A stretch of DNA of 64,000 nt from the NCBI RefSeq assembly GCF_910591885.1, contig NC_063272.1, positions 9,374,364-9,438,363 on the forward strand. The letters are read 5' to 3'. A program made the translations under genes and the position numbers. Below, piece after piece: positions 1 to 12,900 of this stretch. Within the stretch, counting starts at the first letter, position 1. Each line of letters starts with the position of its first letter. Source of the stretch: Bombus terrestris (taxonomy: Eukaryota > Arthropoda > Insecta > Hymenoptera > Apidae). Below the pieces are notes generated by a model. It saw nothing but the letters and a program-made list of their open reading frames with translations, did no database searches and was not told where the DNA came from.

Positions 1-3000
1 ATATTTGTATTGCTCCTGCTGTTGTTCCCTTATGAGAGCATGCTAATGGAACAATACAGCAAATTAAATGCGTGAAATCTAACAGACACATCTCATCTAT
101 TTCATAGAAAGAATTGCAAAGTATAGATATAATTTCATTGACCGTTTCTTCTTTTATTAGCAAACCTAAAAAAGATATATATATGTAATATTTATCTGTA
201 TTGTACAAAATGCAATCAAATTAAATAAATATCAAGAACTTACTACCATCCTCTAGAGGTTCAAAAGATAACAATATAAGATTCTGATTTTTACTTGAAT
301 AATTGTTTGAAGCAATTTCCTTTGCTACTTCTATCAATATACTACTAATCTTAGATTGTGAACACCATTTCTGTACTATAACATCATTTCTATGTTTCTT
401 AGATAAAGCGCACTGTATGACACTTTTTGTAGTTATAATATCATCAAACTGAAAGCAAATAAAATATACAGTGATATATATCCTTTTAATAACACATAAA
501 ACAATGTTTATCTTTTACCTCTATTAATGATTTTAAAATTTCGTTTTTCTCAGAATGATCCATGTACTTCATAAGATTGAATATTAGTTCTATTATATGT
601 TCAGTTTCTTTTGATCGTTCCAATAACCAATTTTGTAAAATTTCATTACAGAAATTAAGTAAATTATTTTGAGTTTTAAGAAAATCGGATAGATTTTTAA
701 AAAGTTCATCGCTTTCAAAACAAGTTATAAGCTTGTTTAGGTACGTGACATATTGTTTTTCACGTTTCCCAATAATATGGTTAAAGTATTTTATGCAAAG
801 GGAACTGACAAACTTATTAAGCTCAGCAACAAATTCAGTATCGGTATCATTTTCCACATTTTGTATTTGAGACTGAGTCGTTACATTCTCCTCCGGGTCA
901 CAAAATTTCACTTGTAAATTTTTCCGACCTTGCTCAGGGGCTGTCTTTAATATGTTTAAAAATTCTATTTGAGAATTATTTGTATCTGGAGTATCAAATG
1001 TTTCAGATCTTTCAGTGACATTTAAAAGCGAAGTGAACAATATATCAAGATTTCGCCAAAATTCTTGTATCAAACAAGAATAAAGTTTATAATCATCATT
1101 GTGCCGATTTTTACTCCAATATCGTATTAAATGAGTAATTTCACAAAAAAATATTTGTTTCATTGGACTATTTTCTTTCAAACACACTTCTAATGATGGT
1201 ATGAGCTGAAATAATTAATCAATTAGTTATAAATATTCCTTTTGTAGAAATCATCACGGTAGTACATAAGTGTATAAAATAAAAACCTGTTCTATGAGCA
1301 GAGCATTACATAAGTTTCTATTATTAACATTTGAAAATACTGTATAACGCAAACATTCGGCGAACGATGTCGTCACCGCAAGCATCTCAGAACGGCTCAT
1401 TTGTACATTTTTAACGGAAAATCTGGAAAAAATTAATGAATACTGCGTAATTTAATATAATTAAGACATTAACTCAATTAATTAATTAAATACCCTTGTC
1501 GCATATGGTTGAAGAAAGATATATACAAGTAATGAGGATCAACATTTAGTTTTGGAAATTGACTAATAAAGGGTAATAAATTCGGGTAAACAATACTAGC
1601 ACAACATTGTCCACTTCGTAAAACACGCCATAATGCCGGTAATACTAGTTTCTCAATATTTACTACAGTGTACCAGTCCTGAAAAGATAATGTCATTTAA
1701 TATTGTAAACTCATGATGTCAGAGAGTATAGATAATAATCATTTACCTCTATTTTATTTATAGTACTAAGCATAGATTCCCATACAGCCGTCAACAATGC
1801 AGGTTCTGTTTCATCAAGATTATTCATGATAGTTGTTACAGTTCTTTTTTTTTCATTTTGCAGTAATAGATTAGCATTCTCAATCATTGATGTTAGTACA
1901 CTAAAGAAAGCTGTTTTGACTGGGACAGAATCATTTTTAGCTAGTTTCCAAAATTTGTTGCTGTTTATAATTTTATTATGAATATCAATCATATCCTCAA
2001 TTTTTTGGATAGGAACTTTCTTGAAATAAACACTGTATCCATATAAACTAGATATTAGCACACTCTGATATTTTAAATCCATTTCCTCTGTAGTAAGGTT
2101 CCTAATAATAAATTGTAACATAATAAGTCTCAAATTTACATCTCTTACATTTTTAAAAAAAAATATATTTGCATAAGAAACATACTTTTGTATAGATAAA
2201 GTCTGGGCACTATGAACAGTAATATTATCACAGATATAAGTCAAGATTTCATGTTGACAATGCACAATGGCATCAATAACTTTTTTTGGTGGAAACGTAT
2301 CCTGTATGTAAAAAATATTCACATTAAAGTAGGTATTAATTTTGATAGTTTCAAGTTTTTATTATTAATAAATTATAGTCACTTACATTAAATGAATTAC
2401 TAGCAGCAGATGCAGCTGGAGGATATGTATCATATTGAGAAGTGAACCAAGCTCCAGCTAGCTGTTTTAAATACATTGCTATACCTCTGCCTACACGTTT
2501 TACAACAGCTGCATGTGCTAACTGTACAGTTTCTCTTACTCTGTGTTCTATATCAATTGCTAAGGCACAATACAATCGTGGCCAGAATGGTAACATTCCT
2601 TCCACAGCTGACATTTCTGAATCTCTACACATAATAGCAAATTCTTTTAATGCCTGAAAAATATCAAAAACAAAAATTTTTAATCTCAATATTATTTTTG
2701 TAAATAATAGAGATAATTGTTTGTCACCTTGCATTTTGTTGTTGAATCTTTCTTATTCATTTTTTTTAGTACTATTTGAAAATTACTATCAACATTGTTC
2801 ATTTCAACCTCATTTGTATTGCAAAGTGCTAAACCTGGTAATATAGGTACATATCCTCCATCTTTTACAGCTGAGAAACCAACAAAATTTGGCATCGAAG
2901 TGCCCAGAAGTTCTGCACTTCTGCTGCTATTTGATGGCTATAAATGATAAATAACAATAATATTGAAATATTTGTAATAATGATTTAAAATTTTCATTGA

Positions 3001-3279
3001 CAGATTGCATCAAAGAATATAAAAAATTTTGATACAATAATTAAAATTAAATAACTATTTTAAAAAGATATGATTTTATATAATTGTTATTACTATATAA
3101 TTTTTTTATGGAGATATAATAATTTTGGATTAAGAAAAATTGTTATGATAATAAAACTTAACCTAATAATAAAACTTAACCTATAAAGTTTTTGTACAAA
3201 TTAATCTTTTCAATTAATATAAATTTTCCCTTACTTTTACATTATTTTTGGTTCGTTGTGCTTGTTTGTTCTTTCCCAT
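1..3279 (-). CDS. Ltn1: Listerin E3 ubiquitin ligase, N-terminal part (3' end off window)
   Basis: Listerin is the RING E3 ligase that ubiquitinates nascent chains stalled on 60S ribosomes in ribosome-associated quality control. Coding exons on the minus strand, in transcript order: 3279-3235, 2937-2728, 2653-2387, 2301-1747, 1678-1494, 1422-1287, 1205-519, 448-244, 165-1. All junctions are GT-AG and keep phase, giving about 818 residues. The start MGKNKQAQRTKNNVKPSNSS followed by SAELLG matches the family N-terminus. Further conserved blocks are a GYVP stretch, MLPFWPRLYCALAIDIEHRV, YDTYPPAA, SVPVKTAFFS and YPNLLPFISQFP. These belong to the N-terminal HEAT-like region that docks on the ribosome and NEMF; the C-terminal RING lies left of the window. 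The ATG at 3279 is chosen because it opens the conserved motif. I see no frameshift or premature stop. The gene is divergent from the PIG-F gene, with 489 bp between start codons. Confidence 0.93.
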
Positions 3280-3768
3280 GATAATTACAAAAACAACAAG
3301 AAACAAGAAATATTGTGACTACACATAAATTTTGAGCATTGACTTTCTTACTAGTATAACGTTTGGAACAGCTGATCTATTAATGCTTGTGTACATGTGA
3401 ATATATTTTTTTTTATTGTGATATACTTTTTCCCATTCCATTAAAAGCTGAAATTGTGCGTAATTTTTATTTATTTGTACGTCTTAATACTACTATTTTA
3501 TTAAAAGATAATATGTATGAAAATCTCGTTAGATTTTTTAAAAGATTTAAAAAGATCTAACAAAATATAATGATATATTTATATCTAGTATATTATTATA
3601 TATCTTATATATAGTATAACTAGCATTGTATCGAATATTAAATTAGGAAGAATTATTTAGTATTGTATCAAGTAAATAGTAATTACTAAATATACTTAAA
3701 ATGTTTTGAAAATTTTGTTAGTATGAATATATTTCAATTTTCTATTACAGGTTAGGAAAATAAGGGAG
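3280..3768. promoter_or_regulatory. Divergent intergenic region between Ltn1 and PIG-F
   Basis: This AT-rich stretch separates two divergently transcribed start codons, so it probably holds both promoters and both 5' UTRs. A good acceptor (polypyrimidine tract then AG at 3749-3750) lies 18 bases before the PIG-F ATG, so PIG-F probably has a 5' UTR intron. No TATA box or other promoter motif stands out. Confidence 0.5.
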
Positions 3769-4467
3769 ATGAGTGTTGGAAACAAATTGAGTCAAAGGTT
3801 GCTATTGTCATATTGTTCATTTACTTGCATTTACTTCCCTGGCATTCTGATATTACTTAAGTTAAATGATAATTTGTATAATGTGGGAAAGTATAAATTC
3901 ATTCCAGTACTATTGATTCTGCTTTTTGCAGAAGTAATCAAATTGATGTTTCCTATGTTTCACTCTGAAACTACGCTTATAACAAAAACTGAATTAAGGA
4001 CATCTTCAAGAGCTAAAAGAACTTGGTCTAGATATCTAAAAGAAATTTTCAAATTTCTGTTAGCAGGTTTCCTTTTATCCATTGTATATTACATTGTAAT
4101 TGTATTGTTTGGTGCACCAGTATTCATGCATTATGAAGAAACTACTATGCTCACTGTCACACTGACTACACTTACATTTGTTCCTGCAAGTTTGCATTTA
4201 GGAGTGGATGGTGCACTAGAAATAATAACAGGAGCACAATCACAAAAAGGCAATGTTTTAGTAGATGCTATAAAGACAAACATTCAAGCTACTCTTTTAG
4301 GCACATGGTTGGGTGCTATTGTGATTCCACTAGACTGGGATCGACCATGGCAAACTTGGCCAATTCCATGTGTTTTAGGTGCTCTCCTTGGCTATACAGT
4401 TGCACATTTTATTACACTTGTAAAAACATTACCTATGTTGGCATTAGATAAGAAAGTTTACAGATAA
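3769..4467 (+). CDS. PIGF: GPI ethanolamine-phosphate transferase subunit PIG-F
   Basis: PIG-F is an ER multi-pass protein that stabilises the ethanolamine-phosphate transferases PIG-O and PIG-G during late GPI-anchor assembly. The coding region is a single 232-residue exon, close to the human protein of about 219 residues. Hydrophobic segments lie near residues 10-32, 43-63, 89-114, 122-143, 170-188 and 197-222, consistent with six membrane passes. The diagnostic motif is the C-terminal IPLDWDRPWQTWPIPC, with D189, W190, D191, R192, P193, W194 and Q195, followed by a GALLGY segment; this is the PIG-F signature. I first considered Insig because of the size and topology, but this motif rules it out. 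The ATG at 3769 is the first after a clean acceptor at 3750. Candidate poly(A) signals are at 4485-4494, 4793 and 4910. The gene appears intact. Confidence 0.9.
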   Translation: MSVGNKLSQRLLLSYCSFTCIYFPGILILLKLNDNLYNVGKYKFIPVLLILLFAEVIKLMFPMFHSETTLITKTELRTSSRAKRTWSRYLKEIFKFLLAGFLLSIVYYIVIVLFGAPVFMHYEETTMLTVTLTTLTFVPASLHLGVDGALEIITGAQSQKGNVLVDAIKTNIQATLLGTWLGAIVIPLDWDRPWQTWPIPCVLGALLGYTVAHFITLVKTLPMLALDKKVYR

Positions 4468-5383
4468 ATATTAGTGATTGTGCAAATAAATAAAATTGAA
4501 AGTGATAAATTCCAATTGATAGATGTAACATTTTGTACATGGAATAATTTATTTCAACATTGAGACGTGTTTATAATTAATTGATCTCTTCTGTATTATC
4601 ATAGTTTTGAAGCAACTTGAAACTACTGAAGAGTGATTGTGCATTTTGAATGATATGCAATGAAAAATTGTTTAATGTCTTTATTAATGTCACCAAAATT
4701 GTTTGCTACTTTGAACAATGCAATATGAAAGATAAACATGTTAAGAGGATGATTTATAAATCTATGTACAAGTTGTAGAAACAGCTAAACAGAATAAAAA
4801 TTGTACCATACAAAGTGGGCTTTATCTCCGATAGAAGTCATATTAGGTCAAATTATATAATGTTTCTGATGTAATAATTTGATAATGTTTGAGATTAAAA
4901 TGTTCCCAGAATAAAACTTTGTTAATAAAAATTGTTATATACTTTTTATTAAAATATTGTGTTCAATAAATTACATAAATACAAATTTTGCTAATTACTA
5001 TTTTTGAAATATGCTAATCTTCTCTCCAATAACAAACTTTATTTTTTCATTTAAGAATTCATACGAATTCGTACGATTATTTTTATATAATAGGATGTTG
5101 ATATATTGGATAATACAAAATTATTACAGCTAGATTGTGAATAAATTTATTTGAATTATATTAAACGATTATTATTTATTAAAATTTTGTATAGATCTTT
5201 GTGTTGATTTTAGAGTACAGATTTTCAAGCACTAGATGTCAGTAGTATTAAAACAACGACCTTCAATTTTTTTCATTTCTTGTTGAATATATAGTGACCG
5301 GTGTGATTAATATTCATCGTAGTACCATTTGTTCAACTTTTACTTCTTTTTACACCGTTTATTAACTATTGCATTTTATAATA
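4468..5383 (+). other. PIG-F 3' UTR and Fdh upstream region
   Basis: No gene is visible. The first half is probably PIG-F 3' UTR, with AATAAA at 4485-4490, 4489-4494, 4793-4798 and 4910-4915. The remainder to 5383 is AT-rich and should contain the Fdh promoter and 5' UTR, but no core promoter motif is convincing. Confidence 0.45.
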
Positions 5384-7160
5384 ATGTCAAACACAACTGG
5401 AAAGGTATTTATTTCTTTCTGACAAATTGTTTTGTTCCATTGTTACGATTAAATTGAATCTAAGTAACTCATTTGTTACAATAAGCCGTTGAAATTACTT
5501 TGAAATGATTTTCGGTTAATTAAAAAACAGTTATTTTAAGAATTATACATACCTTTCCATATTCTTCGATAGCTATTTATTCAAGTTAAAGATAGCGATC
5601 AATAATTTGTGATCAAATAAATAACGAATTAAAATATTTTTGTATGTTAGGTAATTAAATGTAAAGCTGCTGTAGCGTGGAAGGAGAAACAGCCTCTCTC
5701 GTTAGAAGAAGTTGAAGTTGCACCACCAAAAGCTCATGAAGTAAGAATTAAAGTTGTAGCTGTAGCTTTGTGCCATACTGATGCCTATACTTTAGATGGG
5801 TTAGATCCAGAAGGAATTTTTCCTTGTGTTCTTGGTCATGAAGGCAGTGGTATTGTTGAAAGTGTTGGGGAAGATGTTACCGAATTTAAACCTGGTATTG
5901 TACTACTGTTATATTGTTTATTATATTATATATTATTACATGTTTACTAACTACTAAGAGATATCATATATAAATTACAGGTGATCATGTGATTCCATTA
6001 TATATTCCCCAATGTAAAGAGTGCAAATTCTGTATGCATCCAAGCACAAACTTATGTAGCAAAATTCGTGTTACACAAGGCAAAGGTTTAATGCCTGATG
6101 GTACTTCTAGATTTACTTGCAAGGGACAAACCCTTGCCCATTTCATGGGTTGCTCTACTTTTTCTGAATATACTGTAGTGGCAGACATTTCTCTTGCTAA
6201 GGTATTTCTATTTTACATAGATATTTCAAAATTGCTTGAAATAATTTAAAGACATTATATAATTCAGATTGATCCTGTTGCACCACTTGATAAAGTATGT
6301 TTGTTGGGATGTGGAGTACCTACTGGATATGGTGCTGCTGTAAACACTGCTAAGGTAACACCTGGAAGTTCATGTGCTATATGGGGATTAGGTGCAGTGG
6401 GATTGGCAGTTGCATTTGGTTGTAAGCAAGCTGGTGCCAAGCGTATTATTGGAGTAGATCTGAATACAAGTAAATTTGAGTTGGGTAAGAAAAAAGAACT
6501 TATTTTAGTTTTGCATGAAAAATGTTGAGAAGTAATACAAAAAATTTATTCTTTCCAGCTAAAAAGTTTGGATGTACTGAATTTCTTAACCCTAAAGATT
6601 ATAACAAACCAATCCAGGAAGTGTTAGTAGAATTAACTGATGGTGGACTAGATTTTACTTTTGAATGTGTTGGTAATGTGAACACTATGGTAAGTTTTAA
6701 ACATTGAATCAAAATCTTTAATAAATTGCTGGCTGGCTTACCACCCAGGTCTTGGTATATTTTTTATGTTTAGAGAGCTGCATTGGAATCTTGTCATAAG
6801 GGTTGGGGCACATCCGTTATAGTGGGTGTAGCTGCAGCTGGTCAAGAAATTAGCACTCGTCCATTCCAATTGGTAACGGGACGCGTGTGGAAAGGGACTG
6901 CGTTTGGTGGATGGAAGTCCAAAGATAGTGTTCCCAACTTGGTGCAAGATTACATGGCAAAAAAATTAATTCTTGATGAATTTATTACACATAATCTTCC
7001 GTTCAATAAGGTTAATGAGGGATTCGATTTGTTACATTCAGGCAACTGGTAAGTTTCAATAATCTGCGTTTAACAAGTTCTAATAAATATTGATGTTATT
7101 CTTTGATAATAAATGTGAATTTTTTTTAATTGCAGCTTAAGAGTAGTGCTCAAATATTAA
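5384..7160 (+). CDS. Fdh: Class III alcohol dehydrogenase / S-(hydroxymethyl)glutathione dehydrogenase
   Basis: This cytosolic zinc enzyme oxidises S-hydroxymethylglutathione (formaldehyde plus glutathione) with NAD+ and reduces S-nitrosoglutathione. Seven coding exons are 5384-5404, 5651-5894, 5981-6201, 6268-6484, 6559-6689, 6774-7048 and 7136-7160; phases agree and give 377 residues, normal for class III ADH. Visible residues are catalytic zinc ligands C48, H70, E71 and C177, and structural zinc ligands C100, C103, C106 and C114. The class III arginine is R118 in KIRVTQGKGLMPDG, and the Rossmann motif is GLGAVG at 202-207. The TFECVGN and GWKSKDSVP blocks also match the family. The start follows from the conserved short N-terminus MSNTTGKVIKCKAAVAW. 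AATAAA lies at 7255-7260, 95 bases after the stop. The gene looks complete and functional; it is convergent with the next gene. Confidence 0.97.
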
Positions 7161-7254
7161 AAAAGAGCGCATTAAATCTTTACTAGGTTTTGTATCATTT
7201 GTATTTCAATTATGGCTTAAAATATTTGATATTTTGTAACATATACTTTTTGTG

Positions 7255-7260
7255 AATAAA
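7255..7260 (+). terminator. Poly(A) signal of Fdh
   Basis: A canonical AATAAA lies 95 bases downstream of the Fdh stop codon in an AT-rich 3' UTR. This is the only canonical signal between the stop and the presumed 3' end of the convergent testican gene. Confidence 0.6.
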
Positions 7261-9987
7261 GATAATATATTCCTTCATAAATACATTTTTTTACTTTTGT
7301 GTAGTTATTTCGGTTGAAAGTAATCGAAACCTCCAGTTTTCTACAACAATCTTTATTCATAAAGAATTCTTACAGCCACATATACAATACCAATTTGATG
7401 AAATATTAATAGTAGCTCTGGAATGAAGTAAAAATTCTTTACGCTTTGATCAGGTGCATACCTTACAGAATCATCACGGTACGAAGATCATAGAAGATGA
7501 TTTTCCATTGTATATAATTATGTATATACAATATGCAAGACTTTCGGTAAAACTATGTATGTTTGCTTGAAGTTAATATGCTTGTTAATCTAGGTCGACG
7601 GTATAATAATAATTCAGGCAGAATATAAATTGCGTTCAACATAGCAAAGAGTATACACGTTAATTAATTAATTCATCGCGGACGAGGTTCCCGTACACCA
7701 AATGTTTAATGACACGGAGAGTTTCTACGAATTCTTATTTTATGTTACTTTAAATGTTTCAAAGTGATGCGATACCTATTACGTTATTCGTTAAAATGCA
7801 AAAACTTTACTCTCACAGTTTACGCAGAATAATAAAACGTACAGTTTAGTTTCGGTGTGAATACTTCATAATGATGTTGTCTATCTCATATACCATCGAT
7901 CAAATGTTTGAAAAAAGAATAGAGATTTGATTAGAATATAAGTACTGAAATTCAGAGTAGATGTATCTCTAATCAATAATACATTAGAGCGCTAAATGGC
8001 TCGAATTTGATCGAATACAACGAAACAATGTGTACCCTAAACTTGAAAACTCAATCTCCATGTTTGTTCTAGATGAGAGATACGTATAATTTGCACTGGC
8101 TATCCCTACGTAAATTGCCATCTAATACTAGGGCATATTCACATAATCACACTGATCAATTTTCTACGGGTTATATGTTATTATACTCTAGTACCTACGG
8201 TGTACCACACACTCGTTAAGTAAAAGTCGTTAAGTAAAAATGCTTATAATTACAGTAAACGCAGCTAAATCACGACGTGTTCGTTAAACATTATAAGAAT
8301 GTTTGTTCTTCAGGTATTCTCGATTGTTACAATATAAATTATGTAAAATTATTGCAATAAAAAAAGAAATATTTTTTCAACAGTAGAAACCAAGTCTATC
8401 GATCCAAGAAAAAGTCAGACGTTAATTATATCCATGAAAATAGTGCTTAAAAAATGATTTGCTCGTCATGATTGAACTACAGTTTAGTAGTTAGCGAGTA
8501 TGAAATAGGTCATCCTTTTTTATGCAATATATCTTACACTAAACCTCGCAACGCAAGATGGCTACGAGAGAAAAGACAATTAAAAAAGGAAAGGACAGAA
8601 TTGGTGGAGAAAGATTAATCGTTTAGCGTGAAGAAAATAAATAAGCGTGGCGACGGAAATCTATATTAGTTGTTGGCGTACGTTTTTTCCTGTGTTAAGA
8701 ACCAGCGAAGGTGCTTTATTACGAGAGAGCTCAATTAAACCTATAAACTCGTGATTCGGACTATGCAAATACTTTTTCCGTTTAATATTCTATATCTTCA
8801 AGCGCGTGCATCTCTCTAAGAGTGTGTTAGACGAGTCCTTCGCGTCCGCTGACGATCAGCCAGGTTTTCTCTCTCAGCCAGCTTGTCTTCGTCCGCTGTA
8901 TTATCGTAAGTCATAGACAGTATTATATATATATATTTATATGTATATTTATATATATATATTATGCTTAGACATTATAATTCGAGATATCGTTAATCTA
9001 GAAATCATAATTACACAGAGCATTCTTTTTCATTTCTTTTTCTTTTTTTGTATCTTTTCTTGTTAAAGGTATTATAATCTCTATATGTCGTGGAGTGGAC
9101 ATGTGAATTTTATCCGATGGAGAATGAGCTTCTTTTCCTTCTTTTCCTCTTACTTCCTCATCTGTCTTTTCTCTTTCTTTCCTTTCTCGTGAAACCTCTA
9201 GTTTGTATATGCATAAATAGTATATAATTATATTATTTATAGACGAGTTGTGCATGGAGGTACCTCGACGGGCATACAGGGTACAACGTGTCTCATCAAG
9301 GATCATCGATACTATTCCTTTATCGCGTCGAACATCGACATCTCTTACCGTGGTCTTTGATCAAAATAGAGCATCACACAAGATTGCCATTGCACGATGT
9401 TGCCCCTTGTTTATTGCACTGTACAAGTTTCATACGATTCTCTGATTCAGCAGCTTCTTAACCCGTTTGGCACTTGTGTTTTCGAACAGATTAATTTATA
9501 TTAACCGTAAACGTAAAATGACGAGAAAAATATCAGAAAAATAAGACCTTTATACACAGTATTCTTATTTCAATTCAATCTATAAATAATCAATCAACAA
9601 ATCGCTACGGGAAATTAATTGTTTTAAAAATGATCATTCCCGGGTTGGGGATCATGATCAATCGCTAAAGAGGACGCAATTGAATTCGTGCAATCACGAT
9701 GCCAGAGGGTGTATCCGCTGCTCGTGTCACATCTCGTCAATCCTCGTATTTGTTCGTTGCTTTTCTGACGTTTTCTTTTTTTTAGGCTCACGCGTGGGTC
9801 GCAGCCTTCGCCGACCTGTTTCACTTGAAGACACCTCCAATCACAACGGCGATACTCGAAATCAGCGGACGACCAGGACGAGCATTCCCCGTTCCCCTTT
9901 ACAAGGGGAAACAATGTCGTCCGGCTGTTCGACATTACGTTAAGGTGCTGCTCCCGTTGCTGTTGTTACTGGTTGATTCTAAGGAGT
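7261..9987 (-). other. Probable long 3' UTR of the testican (cow) gene; no coding gene
   Basis: About 2.7 kb without a convincing coding region lies between two convergent genes. Minus-strand AATAAA signals (tttatt on the plus strand) occur at 9410-9415 and at 7352-7357. If the distal one is used, the cow 3' UTR is about 2.6 kb and ends less than 100 bases from the Fdh poly(A) signal. An AT-rich low-complexity tract is at 8921-8965. Short open frames at 9248-9445 and 9624-9935 have no recognisable motif and look incidental. Confidence 0.4.
8921..8965. repeat. AT-rich microsatellite
   Basis: Alternating TA tract with interruptions, read directly from the sequence, within the presumed cow 3' UTR. 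Confidence 0.8.
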
Positions 9988-12900
9988 CTAGAAGTCCAAT
10001 GGCTGATCGGCGGAACCCTCGAGATCCTGAGCAGAATCTATACCACCATCTTCGTCGTCATCCAAGTCCACGCTGTTTGTCTTTAATCCTCCGTTGCTGA
10101 TCTTGTTCACGATCGTGTCTGAAATATCGGCAGGTTAAGTATAATCGAATAATCGTTGGAAAAAGTATTTTTCTTGGCAATCGAGGAACACTCACCGCAG
10201 TCTGGCTTGCTGCCACGTGTTCTAGTTCCAGCGAATTCCACACCGTGAGGATCCACGCACCAGCAGAGTCCTAGACCACGGTGACATTGGGTGCTTCGGT
10301 AATACCCTCGGGAATCGCAAGCAGGTGCAACGTCGGGGGATGATCGCTTGCGTACAGCGGCGCAGGGACGTTCAGCCTTTGAGAAACATCCGCACCATTC
10401 GGGACCATTCACGAAAATGTCTCTGAAAATTGTCGAACGTGATAGATATTTGGTACTTTACTTTATTATTGTACAGCGATGTATTGGTTTCTCAGAAAGG
10501 GATTCCTGTCAACTTTAACTCTCAGGCTGCGGTGGCTAAATCATTTAAAATTTACATATTACTTTTGGACCGTACAATAGCTCAAATATAACGAGTCACA
10601 TACCATGAATTTTTAATTAAATACAAAATTTCATCGCGTTAAATGGGAACGGAGAAACAAGATAAATGTTTATTGCAAATTTATGGAAGCTAAGAAACTA
10701 TGCAAATTTTTATTAGAGTATCAAAGTATATTACTTTCTTATGTAGGTATTCTGTCATCTTATCAGGATTTTAAATCACCTAATCATAGCCAGTTAGTTA
10801 GTCAACTAATCAAGCCACCAAATTTAATCTTCATTTCAGCTAATATCCTTCATCTCGTGGTAGTTGGATCTCCAATGCCTTTGATCTATTACATTTGGTC
10901 CTCGTCATAGATATGAAAGTTACATGTATGCCGTATATGTATTATATATCTCATTAATAGTCTTACACCAAGAAGCTACTATGAATTAATTATTTAAGAC
11001 GATCCATAGACTGGGTAACAGAGTTCACCGTCCCGGAATGGCGAGGAAACCTTTCATGGAGACTACATAACACCCCTTAACATTTCAACTTAATCTCTAT
11101 ATATACTCTGGAACAGAGAACGGAAATTCCGCTTCTTGAGAGTAACAAACGCAACGTGGCATCGTTTCTTATTTCCCGGTTTGCATGCGAGTAAAAAGCA
11201 ATCGACTCGGAATGAAAGTTTCACACACGGTCCATGTGTCTGCCTCTTAACGACCAACCACTCCGCTCCGTAGGCACGTACGCTCGAGACCTATTACGCT
11301 CGAGCGTCAAGCCCCTCGAAGGTATTAAAAACTGAAAGGGTTTCTCTATCTTCTTCCCTTTCCTTCAACTCGCCCTGTTTCTCTTCGTTCCCTTTTCAGG
11401 TCACGTATCCGTGGAGTTTAATGATTTACAAGCAACGGACGACGGGATTACGTAAAAAGGAAAAAAAATAACAAAGAAAGAAGAAAAATTCGCCGCGATG
11501 TGACAAACGGATTACAACGTGGCGGAAAGGTACGTGGATGGAATAATCGCATGGGCGGAAGTCATCTTCTTACCCGTCGGTGTCGCAGCCGTCGAGGAAC
11601 GGTTTCAGACATGGCTCGTTCTGATCGTGTTCCAGGCCGTACAACTCGGAAAGAGAGAGCCTGCCGTCGTTGTCACTGTCCAAGTGTCCGAACATCCACC
11701 TGACCTCGCTCTGGCAACCGATGGGGAAGTGACCTGGAAATGGTGCGGGAATGAAATATGAATTCCGATGGCCGCGCGCCTCTGCAGACAGACGCCACCA
11801 ATGCAATATAAATATCGATGCATCTACAGGTACATTTTGTTCATTTGTACTTTATAGTAAATGAAAGTAACTCGATCGAATGCAGTTACGCTATCTCACG
11901 CAAATGTTTGAACGTTTATCATAGAGAATTCTTAAGAGGACGTATTCTATATATGTGTCGTATGAAATATATCGAAATTTCATTAGCGCTGTAGCGAGCC
12001 ATGACTGGTGTAGCATGATCACATTGGTCAAATTTGAAAGCAATCTGAAAATGTATACGGAAGTTACGAGCTATTTATCGCGAACGTGTATCTAGTAAAA
12101 GATTAGGATACGATATGAATAACTATGTGAAACGTATAATAAATGTCAAATATGAACCTACTGAATAACGAGGTTTATTACTATAACGAACACTTTTATC
12201 AATTTTTCGAAGTTTTCAAATGAATTAGTTAAAGATCTCTATTTTCATATTTAAATACCATTCAAGAATGTTTAGTTGGAAATGAAAGCAAGTAAAACTC
12301 TACGATACACGAAGTTGATGGAAGATCCTAATAAATAAATGGTCTTTGATTTCAGTGATAAGATCAAATGGAGATGTTACAAACTGGAAACAGTATCGAC
12401 GGAGATAGAGCCGAGTAATCGGTAGATCTCAAGTGGAAGCGATTCCTTTGAACGGGACAATTCCGTGCTGGTACGAAAGCGATTGTACCGAAGTCGAATA
12501 GCGTGCAGTGATGTGAGGCAGTTCCCGCAGTTCCAAACTACGCCGGATCGTGAACGTTGTAATGTCCAGAGGCCACCCTTTTCGTGCTGAGCAATTAGTC
12601 TCTTGTATATTCAACTCGATTGTCGAGTTTCTATAACGAGAGACTTGGTCATTCTCGACGGGTCTATTGCCAACCATGTTTTTCCAAATAATGTTAAACG
12701 TATCGCCAGTCAACAAGATTAAGAGAATCCTATCAGTTTCTCGAACAGCGACAAGATTTTGTAAAAATTTGTTGTCTTCTTAGGACCGTTCATCAATTTT
12801 CTGTATTGTGGGATTTAAGTATCTTATAGTTGTAATTAGAGCACTTTTAGCGATAAAAATGTGAAACGAGGAATTTAGAGGAAGGGTGGTGTACAGTGAT

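Noticed and set aside
3769..4467. Insig as the identity of the six-pass membrane protein
   Set aside because: The LDWDRPWQ and WPI blocks are specific for PIG-F; no Insig signature is present.
9624..9935. A 103-codon minus-strand frame downstream of the cow stop
   Set aside because: It lies in the probable 3' UTR, shows no motif and has no splice connection in phase with cow.
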